64,000 nucleotides of DNA from Dermabacter sp. (GTDB lineage Bacteria; Actinomycetota; Actinomycetes; Actinomycetales; Dermabacteraceae): positions 62,001 through 126,000 of the forward strand of contig JAUNTX010000004.1 in the NCBI GenBank assembly GCA_030538475.1, written 5' to 3'. The position numbers and the translations under genes were made by a program. The first letter of the stretch is position 1. Each line of letters opens with the position of its first letter. Positions 49,523-58,686 of this stretch are shown here, piece by piece. Below the pieces are notes generated by a model. It saw nothing but the letters and a program-made list of their open reading frames with translations. It made no database searches and was not told the DNA's origin.

Positions 49523-50548
49523 TCAGGAGCGGCCCGCGGGGAAGACCGGCAGGACGTACTCGCCGAGCTCATCGAGGACCTCCGGCACCGGCCGGGTGCT
49601 GTGGCGAAAGCCCAGGAGCGCCTGGTCAACCCCCATTTCCTGAAAGCGATGCAGCTTGTCGGTGAGCACATTGCGGCCCAGCCGGAAGCCGAGGTGGATG
49701 GGCATGGCGGGGCTGCTGGGATCCTCCGCGAGGTCGATGTTGGTGAGCTGCACGAACGGCTTGAAAACGCCGAGGGTCGGGTCCGCATCGGGGTTGCCGC
49801 TGAAGCCGTTGGCCTTCGGGCCGGTGAGGGAGCGCCAGTGTCGAATATTGGCGGCCTGCTCGGGTTCGGGAAGGGTGAAATACAGCCAGCCGTCGGCCGC
49901 CCGGGCCATCCATTCAAGGTCCTGCCTGCTCGAGCCCGCGATGAAGGTGGGGATGTGCTCGTGGCTGGGCTTCGGCAACACGTCGGCCCCGCGGAGCGTC
50001 CCGAACGAGCTGGAAATTTCGGCGCCCGAATCGGCGAGCACGGTGGAAATGACCTCGAAGGCCTCGCGGAAGCTCTCGCCGCGCTCCTGTTCGTCCATGC
50101 CGAAGGCGGAGAACTCGCTCGTGCGGGCACCGCTGGCCACGCCGAACAGGAACCGCCCGCCGGACAGCTGGTCGATGCTCGCGGCAGACTTCGCGGCGTG
50201 CAAGGGGTGGCGCAGCGGCAGCACGATCGCAGCGGTGCCGAGCGCGATGTCGCTCGTGAGCGCCGACAGAAAGCCCAGGTAGGTGAACGGATCGAAAATC
50301 TGCGCGGTATCGCCGGTCGAGCGGTCATACAGCGGCACGTCCCTAGCCCACAGTGTCGCAAAGCCCGCCCGTTCGGCGGCGAGCGCCACGGCCGCGTGAT
50401 CGCGCATCGTCGCGGGGGCATTGGCTCCGCCCTCAAGCGGCAGGTGAGCGCCGATGCTCATTCCGTCCGGGCGAAACGAGCGGTTGAGACCCGGGTGCGA
50501 GGTCAGCGGCGTGCTGGAACCGGTGGTGAGCGGATTGTCTGCGGTCAC
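49523..50548 (-). CDS. LLM-class flavin-dependent oxidoreductase (luciferase-like)
   Basis: A 341-residue F420/FMN-type TIM-barrel enzyme. SIGAHLPLEGG at the start of the barrel, AERAGFATLWARDVPLYD, SDIALGTAAIVLPLRHPLHAAKSAASIDQLSGGRFLFGVASG and ADGWLYFTLPEPEQ are luciferase-family landmarks. Some actinobacterial members use F420, others FMN; the cofactor cannot be assigned. The GTG at 50548 has GAAGGGG upstream; an open frame of 42 further codons has no similarity. It is divergent from hrpB. Confidence 0.88.
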   Translation of the reverse strand: MTADNPLTTGSSTPLTSHPGLNRSFRPDGMSIGAHLPLEGGANAPATMRDHAAVALAAERAGFATLWARDVPLYDRSTGDTAQIFDPFTYLGFLSALTSDIALGTAAIVLPLRHPLHAAKSAASIDQLSGGRFLFGVASGARTSEFSAFGMDEQERGESFREAFEVISTVLADSGAEISSSFGTLRGADVLPKPSHEHIPTFIAGSSRQDLEWMARAADGWLYFTLPEPEQAANIRHWRSLTGPKANGFSGNPDADPTLGVFKPFVQLTNIDLAEDPSSPAMPIHLGFRLGRNVLTDKLHRFQEMGVDQALLGFRHSTRPVPEVLDELGEYVLPVFPAGRS

Positions 50549-50661
50549 GGTGTTTCCCCTTCGAGACGTGCGTCCTTGCCCCTCCAGGGTACGCCCCACA
50601 CCCGCAGGCCCGCCCCCGCTCGTACGCGCGAGAACCCAGGTGCGCGCGCCACAATGGAGCG

Positions 50662-53385
50662 GTGAGCACACCACCTGCCGCCCCCGCCTTCCCCATCGCC
50701 CACATCGGCGCCGGTCTCCCGTTTGCCGACGTGGCCGGGCAGGTGGAGGGAGTGATGGGGAGGGCGGACGCCGTCGCGCTCATTCAGGCGCCCGCGGGCT
50801 CGGGCAAGACCACGCTCGTGCCGCCGCTCGTCTGGAATGCGGCCGCGCGCAGCGGAGGCGGCCGCGTGATCGTGACGCAGCCGCGGCGCGTAGCGGCCCG
50901 CGCCGCGGCCCGGCGCCTCCAGCAGCTCAGCCGCGACGCTGCACCGAGCCTCGCGGACACGGTCGGTTTCACGGTGCGCGGGGAATCGACCGCGGGCCCG
51001 CACACGCGCATCGAGTTCGTCACCCCCGGCGTCCTGCTGCGGCGACTCTTGGCCGATCCCGGCCTGGATTCCGTTGCAGCCGTCGTCATCGACGAAGTAC
51101 ACGAACGCTCGCTCGATTCCGATCTGGTGCTCGCCCTCGCCCTCGATGCCCGGGACCTGCGGGGCGATCTGCGGCTCATGGCGCTGTCCGCGACCCTCGA
51201 TGCGCCCCGCATCGCCGCCGTGCTCGGCGACGGCACCGGCGCCAGCGTGCCCGTGATCGACTCGCCCGCCGCCCTCTTTCCCGTCGAGACCCGGCAGCGG
51301 CCCTTCGCCGGGCAGCGCATGACCGAGCGCGGCGTGAGCAGGGACTTCCTTGGGCACGTGGCCACTCAAACCGTCGAGGCGCTCAGCGTGCGCCTGCCCG
51401 AGGCCCCGGACGACGACGGCGGGGCAGGGGAGGCCGACGTGCTCGTGTTCGTGCCCGGCGCGTGGGAGGTGCGAGAAGTGGCCGAGACCTGCCGCAGACT
51501 CCTCGCCACCACCGCGGCCACCGCCGCGCACGCGGGCGTTGAGGTCCACGAGCTTCACGGCCGGATCGGCCCGAGGGAACAGGACGCGATCGTGCGGGGC
51601 AGGGGAGCGGGGCAGGCGCGGCGCATCATCGTCTCCACGGCCCTCGCGGAATCCTCGCTCACCGTGCCGGGCGTGCGGATTGTTGTGGATTCGGGCCTCA
51701 GCCGCGAGGTGAGGCGCGATGCGGCGCGAAACATGAGCGGGCTCGTCACCGTCACCACCTCGAAGGCGGGCATGGCGCAGCGCTCGGGCCGCGCGGGCCG
51801 CCTCGGACCCGGCCTGGCCGTGCGCTGCTTCGACGACACCGTGGTGGCGGGCGCCCGCGACTTCCCCCAACCCCAGATCCTCCAGGCCGACCTCACCGAT
51901 GCCGCCCTCACGATGGCCGCGTGGGGCACCCCGGGCGGAGAAGGACTGCGCCTGCCCGACGCCCCACCGTCTTCCGCCCTGCGCGACGCCACCAGGTCCC
52001 TGCGCGGGCTCGGCGCCATCGACGTCGACGGGCGCATCACCGACCGGGGCCGGACACTCGTGCGAGTGCCCGCCGATCCGCGCCTTGCACGCGCCCTCCT
52101 CGACGGTGCCCCCATCGTCGGCACCGACCGCGCCGCGAGCATTGTCGCCGCCCTCTCCCTCGAGGTCCCGCTCCCGCCAAGCGGAGAGCCCCGCGCCGAA
52201 GGCCGGGTCACGAGCGCCCAGCTCACCGCCGAACGCCGACGGCTCACGAGGCTCGCCGCCACCCTCCCGGCAAATGCTCCCGTACCCGGCGCCACGCCCC
52301 CGCACTCCGCCGTGCTCCCGGGTGCTGCCTCGCTCCCGGAGGCCGGAGCGCCCCCTGCCCCCGCCCACTCGCCCGAGGCCGCGGGCATCATCGTGGCCCT
52401 CTCCTATCCCGAGCGGATCGCCCGCCGCGTGAGCGACGGCGTCTACGCGCTCGCGGGCGGCTCCCGCGCGGGCCTCGCCCCGTCCCACCCGGCGAGCGGC
52501 CCCTGGATCGCGGTGGCGCAGGTGCAGCGCGCCTCCTCGCGCGAGGCCGCGGGCACAGGGGCGATCATCCGCGAGGCCGCGCCCCTCACCGAAGAACTCG
52601 CCCAGTGGTGCGGGGCCGGCCTCATCACCGACACCATCGAGGTGGAGTTCGGGGACGACGGCGCCCGCGCCCGTCGCGTCCGCGCCCTCGGTGCCATCGA
52701 ACTGTCCCGCACCCCCACGCGGCCCGACCCGGACCAGGCCGAACAGGCGATCCTCGCGGGCATCCGCGCCGCGGGGTTCGGCATCTTCTCGTGGAGCACC
52801 GAGGCGACGCAGCTGCGCGCACGCCTCGCGCTGCTGCACCGCGAACTCGGGGATCCCTGGCCGGACGTGAGCGACGAGGCCCTGCTCGCGCGCTTCGAGG
52901 AGATCGCCGCCCCGGAGATCGCAGCGCTCGCGGGCGCGCGAGGCGCGGCCCCACGCGCCCCGGCCTCGATCTCGATGCGCGAGGTCCTGCAGCGCATCCT
53001 GCCGTGGCCCGAGGCGGTGCAGCTCGACACTCTCGCCCCCGAACGCCTCGCGGTGCCGTCGGGCTCGCACGTGCGGCTCGAGTACCCGCCCCTATGGGAC
53101 GACCCCCAGGCGCGAGTGCGCCTGGGGGTCAAACTGCAAGAAATGTTCGGCTGCGAAGACTCGCCGCGCATCGTGGCGGGCCGGGTGCGGGTGCTGTGCG
53201 AACTGCTGTCGCCAGCGCGCAGGCCCCTCGCCCTCACGGACGATCTGGCCTCGTTCTGGGCGGGCCCGTATCGCCAGGTGCGAGCGGAGATGCGGGGCCG
53301 CTACCCGAAGCACCCCTGGCCGGAGGATCCGACGCGCGCCGTGCCCACCGCCCGAACGAAGGCGGCGGCCACGCGCGGCACGTGA
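50662..53385 (+). CDS. hrpB: ATP-dependent helicase HrpB (DExH box)
   Basis: A 907-residue DEAH/RHA-type helicase. Walker A is APAGSGKTT (residues 43-51), motif II DEVH (144-147), motif III SATLDA, then the helicase C domain with STALAESSLTVPGVRIVVDSGLSRE and QRSGRAGRLGPG (motif VI). An HA2 domain and the C-terminal HrpB_C segment (LASFWAGPYRQVRAEMRGRYPKHPWPEDP) complete it. The cellular RNA target is unknown. CACAAT 6 nt before the GTG suggests a leaderless start. A Pro/Ala-rich insertion occurs near residue 540. Confidence 0.93.
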   Translation: MSTPPAAPAFPIAHIGAGLPFADVAGQVEGVMGRADAVALIQAPAGSGKTTLVPPLVWNAAARSGGGRVIVTQPRRVAARAAARRLQQLSRDAAPSLADTVGFTVRGESTAGPHTRIEFVTPGVLLRRLLADPGLDSVAAVVIDEVHERSLDSDLVLALALDARDLRGDLRLMALSATLDAPRIAAVLGDGTGASVPVIDSPAALFPVETRQRPFAGQRMTERGVSRDFLGHVATQTVEALSVRLPEAPDDDGGAGEADVLVFVPGAWEVREVAETCRRLLATTAATAAHAGVEVHELHGRIGPREQDAIVRGRGAGQARRIIVSTALAESSLTVPGVRIVVDSGLSREVRRDAARNMSGLVTVTTSKAGMAQRSGRAGRLGPGLAVRCFDDTVVAGARDFPQPQILQADLTDAALTMAAWGTPGGEGLRLPDAPPSSALRDATRSLRGLGAIDVDGRITDRGRTLVRVPADPRLARALLDGAPIVGTDRAASIVAALSLEVPLPPSGEPRAEGRVTSAQLTAERRRLTRLAATLPANAPVPGATPPHSAVLPGAASLPEAGAPPAPAHSPEAAGIIVALSYPERIARRVSDGVYALAGGSRAGLAPSHPASGPWIAVAQVQRASSREAAGTGAIIREAAPLTEELAQWCGAGLITDTIEVEFGDDGARARRVRALGAIELSRTPTRPDPDQAEQAILAGIRAAGFGIFSWSTEATQLRARLALLHRELGDPWPDVSDEALLARFEEIAAPEIAALAGARGAAPRAPASISMREVLQRILPWPEAVQLDTLAPERLAVPSGSHVRLEYPPLWDDPQARVRLGVKLQEMFGCEDSPRIVAGRVRVLCELLSPARRPLALTDDLASFWAGPYRQVRAEMRGRYPKHPWPEDPTRAVPTARTKAAATRGT

Positions 53386-53474
53386 GACATCGGGGGAGGC
53401 CTGCGTGCAGTGGCCTCAGCTGCGCCCTCGCCCGTGACTTACCCGTGACGCCGTGGTGGTCTCTTCGCGGTGGC

Positions 53475-54098
53475 TTATTCGTCGTTCGCGTTGTCGAGGG
53501 CGCGCACGCCCTTCCACGCGGCGGGAATGAGCGCGGCGGCAATGGCGGCCTTGACCAGACCACCGGCGATGAACGGGGTCACGCCGGCGGCCATGATGCC
53601 GGCGAAGTCGAGGCCCACGCCCATGACGCCGTTGAGGATCCACGCCATGTAGGGGACGCCCACGAGGAACGGGAAAACGCTCGCGAGCACGAAGCCGCCG
53701 AAGGCGAGGAACATCTGGCGATCCCATGCGCGCTCGGCCATCCACCCGGCGAAGAAGGCGGCGGGAATGAAGCCGATGATGTAGCCGAAGCTCGGCGCCA
53801 TCACCATGGCGGGGCCGCCCGCGAACTCGGAAAAGACGGGGGCTCCGACGAGGCCCACGGCCATGTAGCTGGCAAGCGCGAGGGCGCCGCGGCGGGAACC
53901 GAGGGCGGCACCCACGAGGATCACGCCGAGGGTCTGGCCGGTGATCGGCACGTATGGCAGCGGGATCGAGACCTGGGCCAGCAGCGCGACAACGAGGACG
54001 CCTGCGCCGATGAGCAGGGCGTCCTTGGCGATGCTCCGGTTCTTGACCAGAACATCTGCGAGGACGGGCCGACGTGCGGGGATAGCTACCGCGGTCAT
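53475..54098 (-). CDS. bioY: biotin transporter BioY (S component of an ECF-type system)
   Basis: A 207-residue, six-helix membrane protein. AQVSIPLPYVPITGQTLGVILVGAALGSRRGALALASYMAVG is the BioY hallmark, with the PVPxTxQT motif in the second helix. PSFGYIIGFIPAAFFAGWMAER follows. BioY binds biotin with high affinity; no bioM/bioN energy genes are nearby, so it either works alone or shares an ECF module elsewhere. GGAG precedes the ATG at 54098 by 4 nt. No biotin operator was recognised upstream. Confidence 0.94.
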   Translation of the reverse strand: MTAVAIPARRPVLADVLVKNRSIAKDALLIGAGVLVVALLAQVSIPLPYVPITGQTLGVILVGAALGSRRGALALASYMAVGLVGAPVFSEFAGGPAMVMAPSFGYIIGFIPAAFFAGWMAERAWDRQMFLAFGGFVLASVFPFLVGVPYMAWILNGVMGVGLDFAGIMAAGVTPFIAGGLVKAAIAAALIPAAWKGVRALDNANDE

Positions 54099-54253
54099 AC
54101 AACTCCAATCGAGGACGGTGCGCAGGGATAGTGCCGCACCTGGGGACAGGGTGGTGGCGCATCCCGGGGGCTGCGCCGCACCCATCGTAGGGCGGCGTCG
54201 CAGGACCGCGCATGTTTCTCTTCGGTAACAACGGCGGCTCGGGCCGGCCCCCG

Positions 54254-54259
54254 TAGCAT
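54254..54259 (+). promoter_or_regulatory. -10 element of a leaderless promoter for the AlkZ-like gene
   Basis: TAGCAT lies 7 nt before the ATG at 54267, which favours that start over the ATG at 54258 that the hexamer overlaps. Confidence 0.5.
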
Positions 54260-54266
54260 GTGGCCC

Positions 54267-55433
54267 ATGGCCTTTTCCTCGACCGCGCCCACGAATCCGC
54301 GCGAGCGCTCACGCCTCATTCACGCGCGCCTGACCGCGCAATCGCTCGCCGCCGCACCGTTCACTACGGCACGCGAGGCCGTGGCCGCCTTCGGGGCGAT
54401 GCAGGGCCAGGATCTGCCCGGCGTGATCTCCTCAATCGCTCTTCGCCTGGACGCCTCGGCGCTGCCCGACACGTCCGATGTGCCCGGCGCGGACCCGCGC
54501 GTGGCCGAGGTGCTGCGGGCCTTTGCGGCCGGGGAGATCGTGCGCGGCTACCCCATGCGCGGCACCGTCTTCGCGCTCGCCGCCGACGATGCCCGGTGGA
54601 TCACCGAGCTGGCCGCCAAGCCCTCGCAGTGGGAGGCGCACACCCGTCGGCAGAGCCTTGACCTGGACGAACGCTCCGTCGGCCGTGCCCGGGCGGCCGC
54701 CCACGCGCTCCTGGAAGCCGAGCCCGCCGGGGTGGCGCGGGCCGACCTGTTCGCCGCGTGGCACGAGGCCGGGGTCTCGCCCGAGCAGGGCCGCGGCTAC
54801 CACCTGTGCTCCTATTTCATCGCGAGCGGTGTGCTGGCCTACGGGCCACACAACGGGCGCGACAACAACGTGGTGCTTGCCGAATCGTGGCTGCCGCCCG
54901 CCACCGGGATCGAGGCCCGCTTCAACGGCGACCGGATCGCCGCGACCGCCGCGCTCCTCGAGCGCTACCTCACGAGCCACGGTCCCGCGACCCTGCGCGA
55001 TTTCGCGTGGTGGACCAAGCTTTCGCTGCGCGATATTCGCGCTGCCCACGCGCTCGTGGCGGATCGTGTCGAGGCGTGGGGCGCCGACGCGCAGGGTGAC
55101 GCACTCTACAGTCGGCCCGGACTCTCGAGCGAGGTGGCCGAGGCCGCGGGCGCGCTCGATGCCCTTCATTTGCTGCCGGGATTCGACGAGCTCGTGCTCG
55201 GCTACCCCGACCGGCTGGCCCTGCTCACCGAGCAGCAGCATCACGCGCTTGCTCCCGGCAACAACGGGGTGTTCAAGAAGTCGGTGCTGCGCCGGGGCCA
55301 GATCGTGGGAACGTGGAAGAACGTGGGAGTGGCGGGCAGCAGGCGCCTGGAGCTCGAGCCCTTCACGCCGCTGCCCGCCGTGGCGAGGCGAGAGGCGGAA
55401 TGCGCCTATCGCCGCTTCCCGCATCCCGCCTGA
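54267..55433 (+). CDS. winged-helix DNA-binding protein of the HTH_42 (AlkZ/YcaQ-like) family
   Basis: A 388-residue protein built of tandem winged-helix domains. The motif MQGQD (Gln46 and Gln48) corresponds to the catalytic Q-x-Q of AlkZ DNA glycosylases, and EIVRGYPMRGTVFALAADDARWI is the usual downstream segment. The C-terminal half holds DALHLLPGFDELVLGYPDR and NGVFKKSVLRRGQIVGTWK, also family landmarks. It may unhook crosslinks or excise bulky alkylated bases; many members are untested. The start is supported by TAGCAT 7 nt upstream. Confidence 0.82.
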   Translation: MAFSSTAPTNPRERSRLIHARLTAQSLAAAPFTTAREAVAAFGAMQGQDLPGVISSIALRLDASALPDTSDVPGADPRVAEVLRAFAAGEIVRGYPMRGTVFALAADDARWITELAAKPSQWEAHTRRQSLDLDERSVGRARAAAHALLEAEPAGVARADLFAAWHEAGVSPEQGRGYHLCSYFIASGVLAYGPHNGRDNNVVLAESWLPPATGIEARFNGDRIAATAALLERYLTSHGPATLRDFAWWTKLSLRDIRAAHALVADRVEAWGADAQGDALYSRPGLSSEVAEAAGALDALHLLPGFDELVLGYPDRLALLTEQQHHALAPGNNGVFKKSVLRRGQIVGTWKNVGVAGSRRLELEPFTPLPAVARREAECAYRRFPHPA

Positions 55434-55494
55434 CCCCGCATCGCGGCTGAATCCGCGCCAGCCACGGACCGTGTGCCAGCCGCGGACCGCACGA

Positions 55495-56853
55495 TTAGCG
55501 TCGGCCCTGACCGCCCGGGCCGCCCTGCCCCATCTGGGTGCCCAGCTGATCGGCGCTCGTCACGGCAGTGCCGTTGGCGGTGACGCTCGCCCCGTCCAGC
55601 GTGATCGTGCCGTTCGCGTCCACCGCGCCCTCGCCGCCGTTGTTGGCGCTCGTGATGCTCACGGTGCCGCCCGTGAGGGCCACGGAGCCGTTCGAGTCGA
55701 TGCCGTCGGAGCCCGCCGTGATCGTGACGGTGCCGCCGGAGATGGTCAGCAGTGAACCGTCGTCGCTCTCGGTCCCGCCGCCCATGCCGCCCGGCTGGGC
55801 ACTCGTCTCGGTCTCGTCGGTGCTGACTTCTGCCGCGGTCGCGTTCATGCCGTCGTCGCTCGCGGTGATGGTGACCTCGCCGCCGCTCACGGTGAGCCGC
55901 TGCGCCTCGAAGCCCTCCACCGAGCTGTCCACCGTGACGGTGCCGCCGGCCACCTCGAGCGCCTGCTCGCCCTTCACGCCATCGTCGCCCGCGCTCACGT
56001 TCACGGTCCCGCTCGTCACGAGGACCCAGCCGCGGTCGGCATCGGTGGCGTTGTCGGACTTGATGCCGTCGTCACCCGCCTCGACGCTCACGCTCGCGGT
56101 ATCGATCCCCACGTAGTCCTTGCCGCGAATACCGTCGTCGGTCGCCGTCACGTTCAGGGTGCCGCCCACGATGGCGAGGCCGTCCTTGGAGTTGATGCCG
56201 TCGTTGCTCCGGCCGGTGACGTTCAGCGTGCCCTCGCCAGCAATCGTGAGATCGGCTGCGGAGGCGATGGCGGCCACGGGCGTGGTGTCGTCGGCCACCT
56301 CGTAGCTCGACCCGTCGCTCACCGCGTTCGTGGTGCCCGCCGCGGTGTAGATCGTCACTTCGTCGGCCTCGGTGATGCCGATGCCCGTGCCCGCGCTGTT
56401 CGTGATGCTCACGCCGTCGAGGATCAGCGTCACCTGATCGGTATCGGCCACGCTCACGAGCACCTGGCCGTCGCTCAGGGTGCCGCTGAGGCGGTACACG
56501 CCCGCCTCGGTGATGGTGATGGTGGAACCGTCGATGCTCACGCCGCTCGCGGACGAGGTGGAACCGGCGTCCGACAGCGTGATTGCCTGTTCCTCGCTCG
56601 CGTCCCACGTGAGGTCGCTGGCTCCCACGTGCGTGTCGATGTCGGCGAGGGCCGAGGAAATCGTGCCGGTGGCGCTCGAGCCGTCGCTGGTGACGGCCGC
56701 GGAGGCGCTGGTCGTGGTGGAGGTGATCGTGCCGGACGAGCCGTCCAGTGAGGCGGCGGCGAAAGCCCCGGTCACGGCCAGCACAATGGCGGCGGCGCCG
56801 GCTCCGGCCATCGCGGCGATCTTCTTGGTGGTGCGGTTCGGGGTGGTGTTCAT
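55495..56853 (-). CDS. secreted carbohydrate-binding beta-helix protein (Cthe_2159/DUF4353-like)
   Basis: A 452-residue protein. An N-terminal signal segment (residues about 8-36, AAAIVLAVTGAFAA) is followed by a Ser/Thr-rich region, then a right-handed beta-helix. At least six turns carry a DDG(I/V/M) motif (NDGINSKDG, DDGIRGKD, DDGIKSD, DDGVKGEQ, DDGMNA, SDGIDS), likely calcium-binding or ladder residues. It ends in a Gly/Gln-rich tail. Cthe_2159 binds cellulose and acidic sugars, so an exported polymer-binding role is likely. AAAGGA precedes the ATG at 56853. It lies 85 nt downstream of the VTC gene. Confidence 0.8.
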   Translation of the reverse strand: MNTTPNRTTKKIAAMAGAGAAAIVLAVTGAFAAASLDGSSGTITSTTTSASAAVTSDGSSATGTISSALADIDTHVGASDLTWDASEEQAITLSDAGSTSSASGVSIDGSTITITEAGVYRLSGTLSDGQVLVSVADTDQVTLILDGVSITNSAGTGIGITEADEVTIYTAAGTTNAVSDGSSYEVADDTTPVAAIASAADLTIAGEGTLNVTGRSNDGINSKDGLAIVGGTLNVTATDDGIRGKDYVGIDTASVSVEAGDDGIKSDNATDADRGWVLVTSGTVNVSAGDDGVKGEQALEVAGGTVTVDSSVEGFEAQRLTVSGGEVTITASDDGMNATAAEVSTDETETSAQPGGMGGGTESDDGSLLTISGGTVTITAGSDGIDSNGSVALTGGTVSITSANNGGEGAVDANGTITLDGASVTANGTAVTSADQLGTQMGQGGPGGQGRR

Positions 56854-56938
56854 GGTGGTCAATCCTTTGTGTGTCGTGTGTTGTATCTCGTGTGTGGTGC
56901 CGGCCCGGGTGGGGCGGCGGAAGGGTGGTCGGTTCTGC

Positions 56939-57844
56939 TTAGTGGTGGATCTGGCCGACGGCGCTGTGCGTCTGGCCTGCCCCGGGCGTCTGGTCGGTGC
57001 CGAGGGCCCCGGTGGCGGGCGGTGCGTCCAGGAGCGAGAGGGTGCGGTGCCAGCGGTTCGCGGGCAGGTGTGGGTTCAGCAGCGCGAGCCCGGTCGCGTA
57101 CTTGGAGATGCGGGCGGGCCGGTAGCCTGCCCGCCACAGCCAGCGGTCGACGGCGCCCGCGCCCGCGGGGCTTTTCGTCTCCAGCACCGCAAGGCACGTG
57201 CGGGCGTGACGCCCCCCAAGCCCGGCGCCCGCGGCGTGGACCGCGTCGGCCCCCTCGCCGCTCCACGCGAGGTCCGTATCGACCGTGACGCGCGCCCCGC
57301 TCTCGTGGAGCAGGGTCGAGCGTCGATAGCTCGTGGAGAGCACGGGGTGGAGCGTCCCCACCGGATGCGGGTAGTGCGCCGAATCGAGCGCCGCATCGAC
57401 AAAGGCGCGCGCGGAGGCATCGAGGGCGGTGAGCGGGCCGTTCTCGGTGTGCGCGGCGAGGGGGATGCGCTGCTTGAGGCTGGCCCCGCGGCCCGTGCGG
57501 GTCTTCACCTCAAGGAACTGCTCGCCCGAATCGAGGTAGGTGCGGGTGCGGACCTTGAAGCGGTGCCGCCTGCCCGTCGCTGCCGCGTGAAAGCCCTGCC
57601 ACGCGTCCGCACCGGCGCCGTCCCGGGTGTCCCGGTGCGCATCGAAGTAGGTTGAGGCGTAGCCGAAGCTCCGCAGGCCCCCGATCTCGAGCGCCCGAAA
57701 GGCCGCGGCGTGCTCCGTGGCAAGCGCGTTCGCTACGTCGAGCGGCACGAGGTACTTGCGGTCCACGCGGGTGAGCAGGGCCGCTTCGGCGTTGAGGTTC
57801 TCGAGGTCAATGGCGTCCAAGTGATCCGTCGCGAGCGTGTTCAT
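56939..57844 (-). CDS. VTC-type polyphosphate polymerase domain protein
   Basis: A 301-residue tunnel-fold (CYTH-like) protein. The basic and acidic residues of the VTC catalytic tunnel are present in order: RVDRKY (26-31), ASTYFD (63-68), RFKVRTRTY (95-103), FLEVKT (110-115), SYRR (172-175), VLETKS (220-225) and SKY (247-249). It therefore looks able to make polyphosphate from ATP, although the bacterial members are little studied. The ATG overlaps the stop of the DUF4956 gene, so the membrane partner and the polymerase are translationally coupled. Confidence 0.88.
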   Translation of the reverse strand: MNTLATDHLDAIDLENLNAEAALLTRVDRKYLVPLDVANALATEHAAAFRALEIGGLRSFGYASTYFDAHRDTRDGAGADAWQGFHAAATGRRHRFKVRTRTYLDSGEQFLEVKTRTGRGASLKQRIPLAAHTENGPLTALDASARAFVDAALDSAHYPHPVGTLHPVLSTSYRRSTLLHESGARVTVDTDLAWSGEGADAVHAAGAGLGGRHARTCLAVLETKSPAGAGAVDRWLWRAGYRPARISKYATGLALLNPHLPANRWHRTLSLLDAPPATGALGTDQTPGAGQTHSAVGQIHH

Positions 57845-58494
57845 CGGAGCGCCACCTCGCGAGTGGGAGCGGTGGCGATGCTGTGGCTGGCGCGGGCCCT
57901 GTCGGCCGCCGAGGCCTCGTGCGGAATGGTGCGGGAGGTGGAGCCGCGGCCGCCGCGGGGGCGGTAGCGCACATCCACCCAGGTGGTGTCGGCTACCTGA
58001 TCGATCCGCTGGATCGTGACGCCGGTGATGTCCGCATCGAGCACGTCCGCGAGATGCGCGGAAAGCTCGTTCTGGTCCAGGAAGGCGCGATCCACGACCA
58101 TGACCGTGCGGGCATTCTTCCCGAGCATCGCGGGATGGTCGATGATCGCCATCGTGGCCACCACGAGGACCATGAAGGCCAGGGTTAGCGCGTACGGCTG
58201 GATGGAGAGGCCCGCGATGAGCCCGAGGGCGAGGAACGCGAAGTAGTAGGCGATCTCGTTTTGCCCGAGCTCATCGGAGCGCAGCCGGATGATCGAGAGG
58301 ACGCCGAACAGGCCGAGCCCGAGGCCCGCCGTGACCGTCGAGCTGGCGAGCAGGGCCGCGACGGCCATCACGCCGATGTTGATGCCCATGAAGGCCACCA
58401 CGAGGTCCTTGCGGCGGTGGCGGGGAAAGTAAATGCCGAAGGCGAGGGTGGCGGCAAGCGCGATGTTGATCGCGTAGATGAGGACGGTACCCAT
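57841..58494 (-). CDS. DUF4956 membrane protein, partner of the VTC domain protein
   Basis: A 217-residue protein. Three to four N-terminal membrane helices (residues about 4-120) include the DUF4956 landmarks FGIYFPRHRRKDLVVAFMGINIGVMAV and GLFGVLSIIRLRSDEL, followed by AYYFAFLALGLIAG. A cytoplasmic ferredoxin-like domain follows (TVMVVDRAFLDQNELSAHLADVL), ending in a basic tail. DUF4956 genes are found next to VTC-domain genes in many gram-positives and may form a polyphosphate channel or anchor. AGGAG precedes the ATG. The upstream region holds three 11-bp-spaced repeats. Confidence 0.85.
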   Translation of the reverse strand: MGTVLIYAINIALAATLAFGIYFPRHRRKDLVVAFMGINIGVMAVAALLASSTVTAGLGLGLFGVLSIIRLRSDELGQNEIAYYFAFLALGLIAGLSIQPYALTLAFMVLVVATMAIIDHPAMLGKNARTVMVVDRAFLDQNELSAHLADVLDADITGVTIQRIDQVADTTWVDVRYRPRGGRGSTSRTIPHEASAADRARASHSIATAPTREVALR

Positions 58495-58541
58495 GAGTGG
58501 CTCCTGTGGTTGAGGTGATGGAACAAGAACACCCCCGCTTC

Positions 58542-58567
58542 CTATGCACTTGCTATGCGCGGCCTAT
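58542..58567 (-). promoter_or_regulatory. three direct repeats spaced 11 bp upstream of the DUF4956-VTC operon
   Basis: CTAT begins at 58542, 58553 and 58564, the first two extended to CTATGC. One-turn spacing is the pattern of OmpR/PhoB-type response regulators bound head to tail. The site is 48-73 nt upstream of the DUF4956 start in a 192-nt divergent region. Confidence 0.5.
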
Positions 58568-58686
58568 TTCTGCCCCATGAGTCCCACAGCACGTCTCTGA
58601 CCTGGGTGAATATCCGCTGCGTCACATAGGAAATCGACAGCGAAACCGACGGGCAAAGCAGAGGATCGGGCGCGAGGGTACCTGGC

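Noticed and set aside
55495..56853. DNA repeats in the beta-helix gene considered as a CRISPR or satellite array
   Set aside because: The repetition is at protein level (DDG turns), with uneven spacing and no conserved DNA repeat unit.
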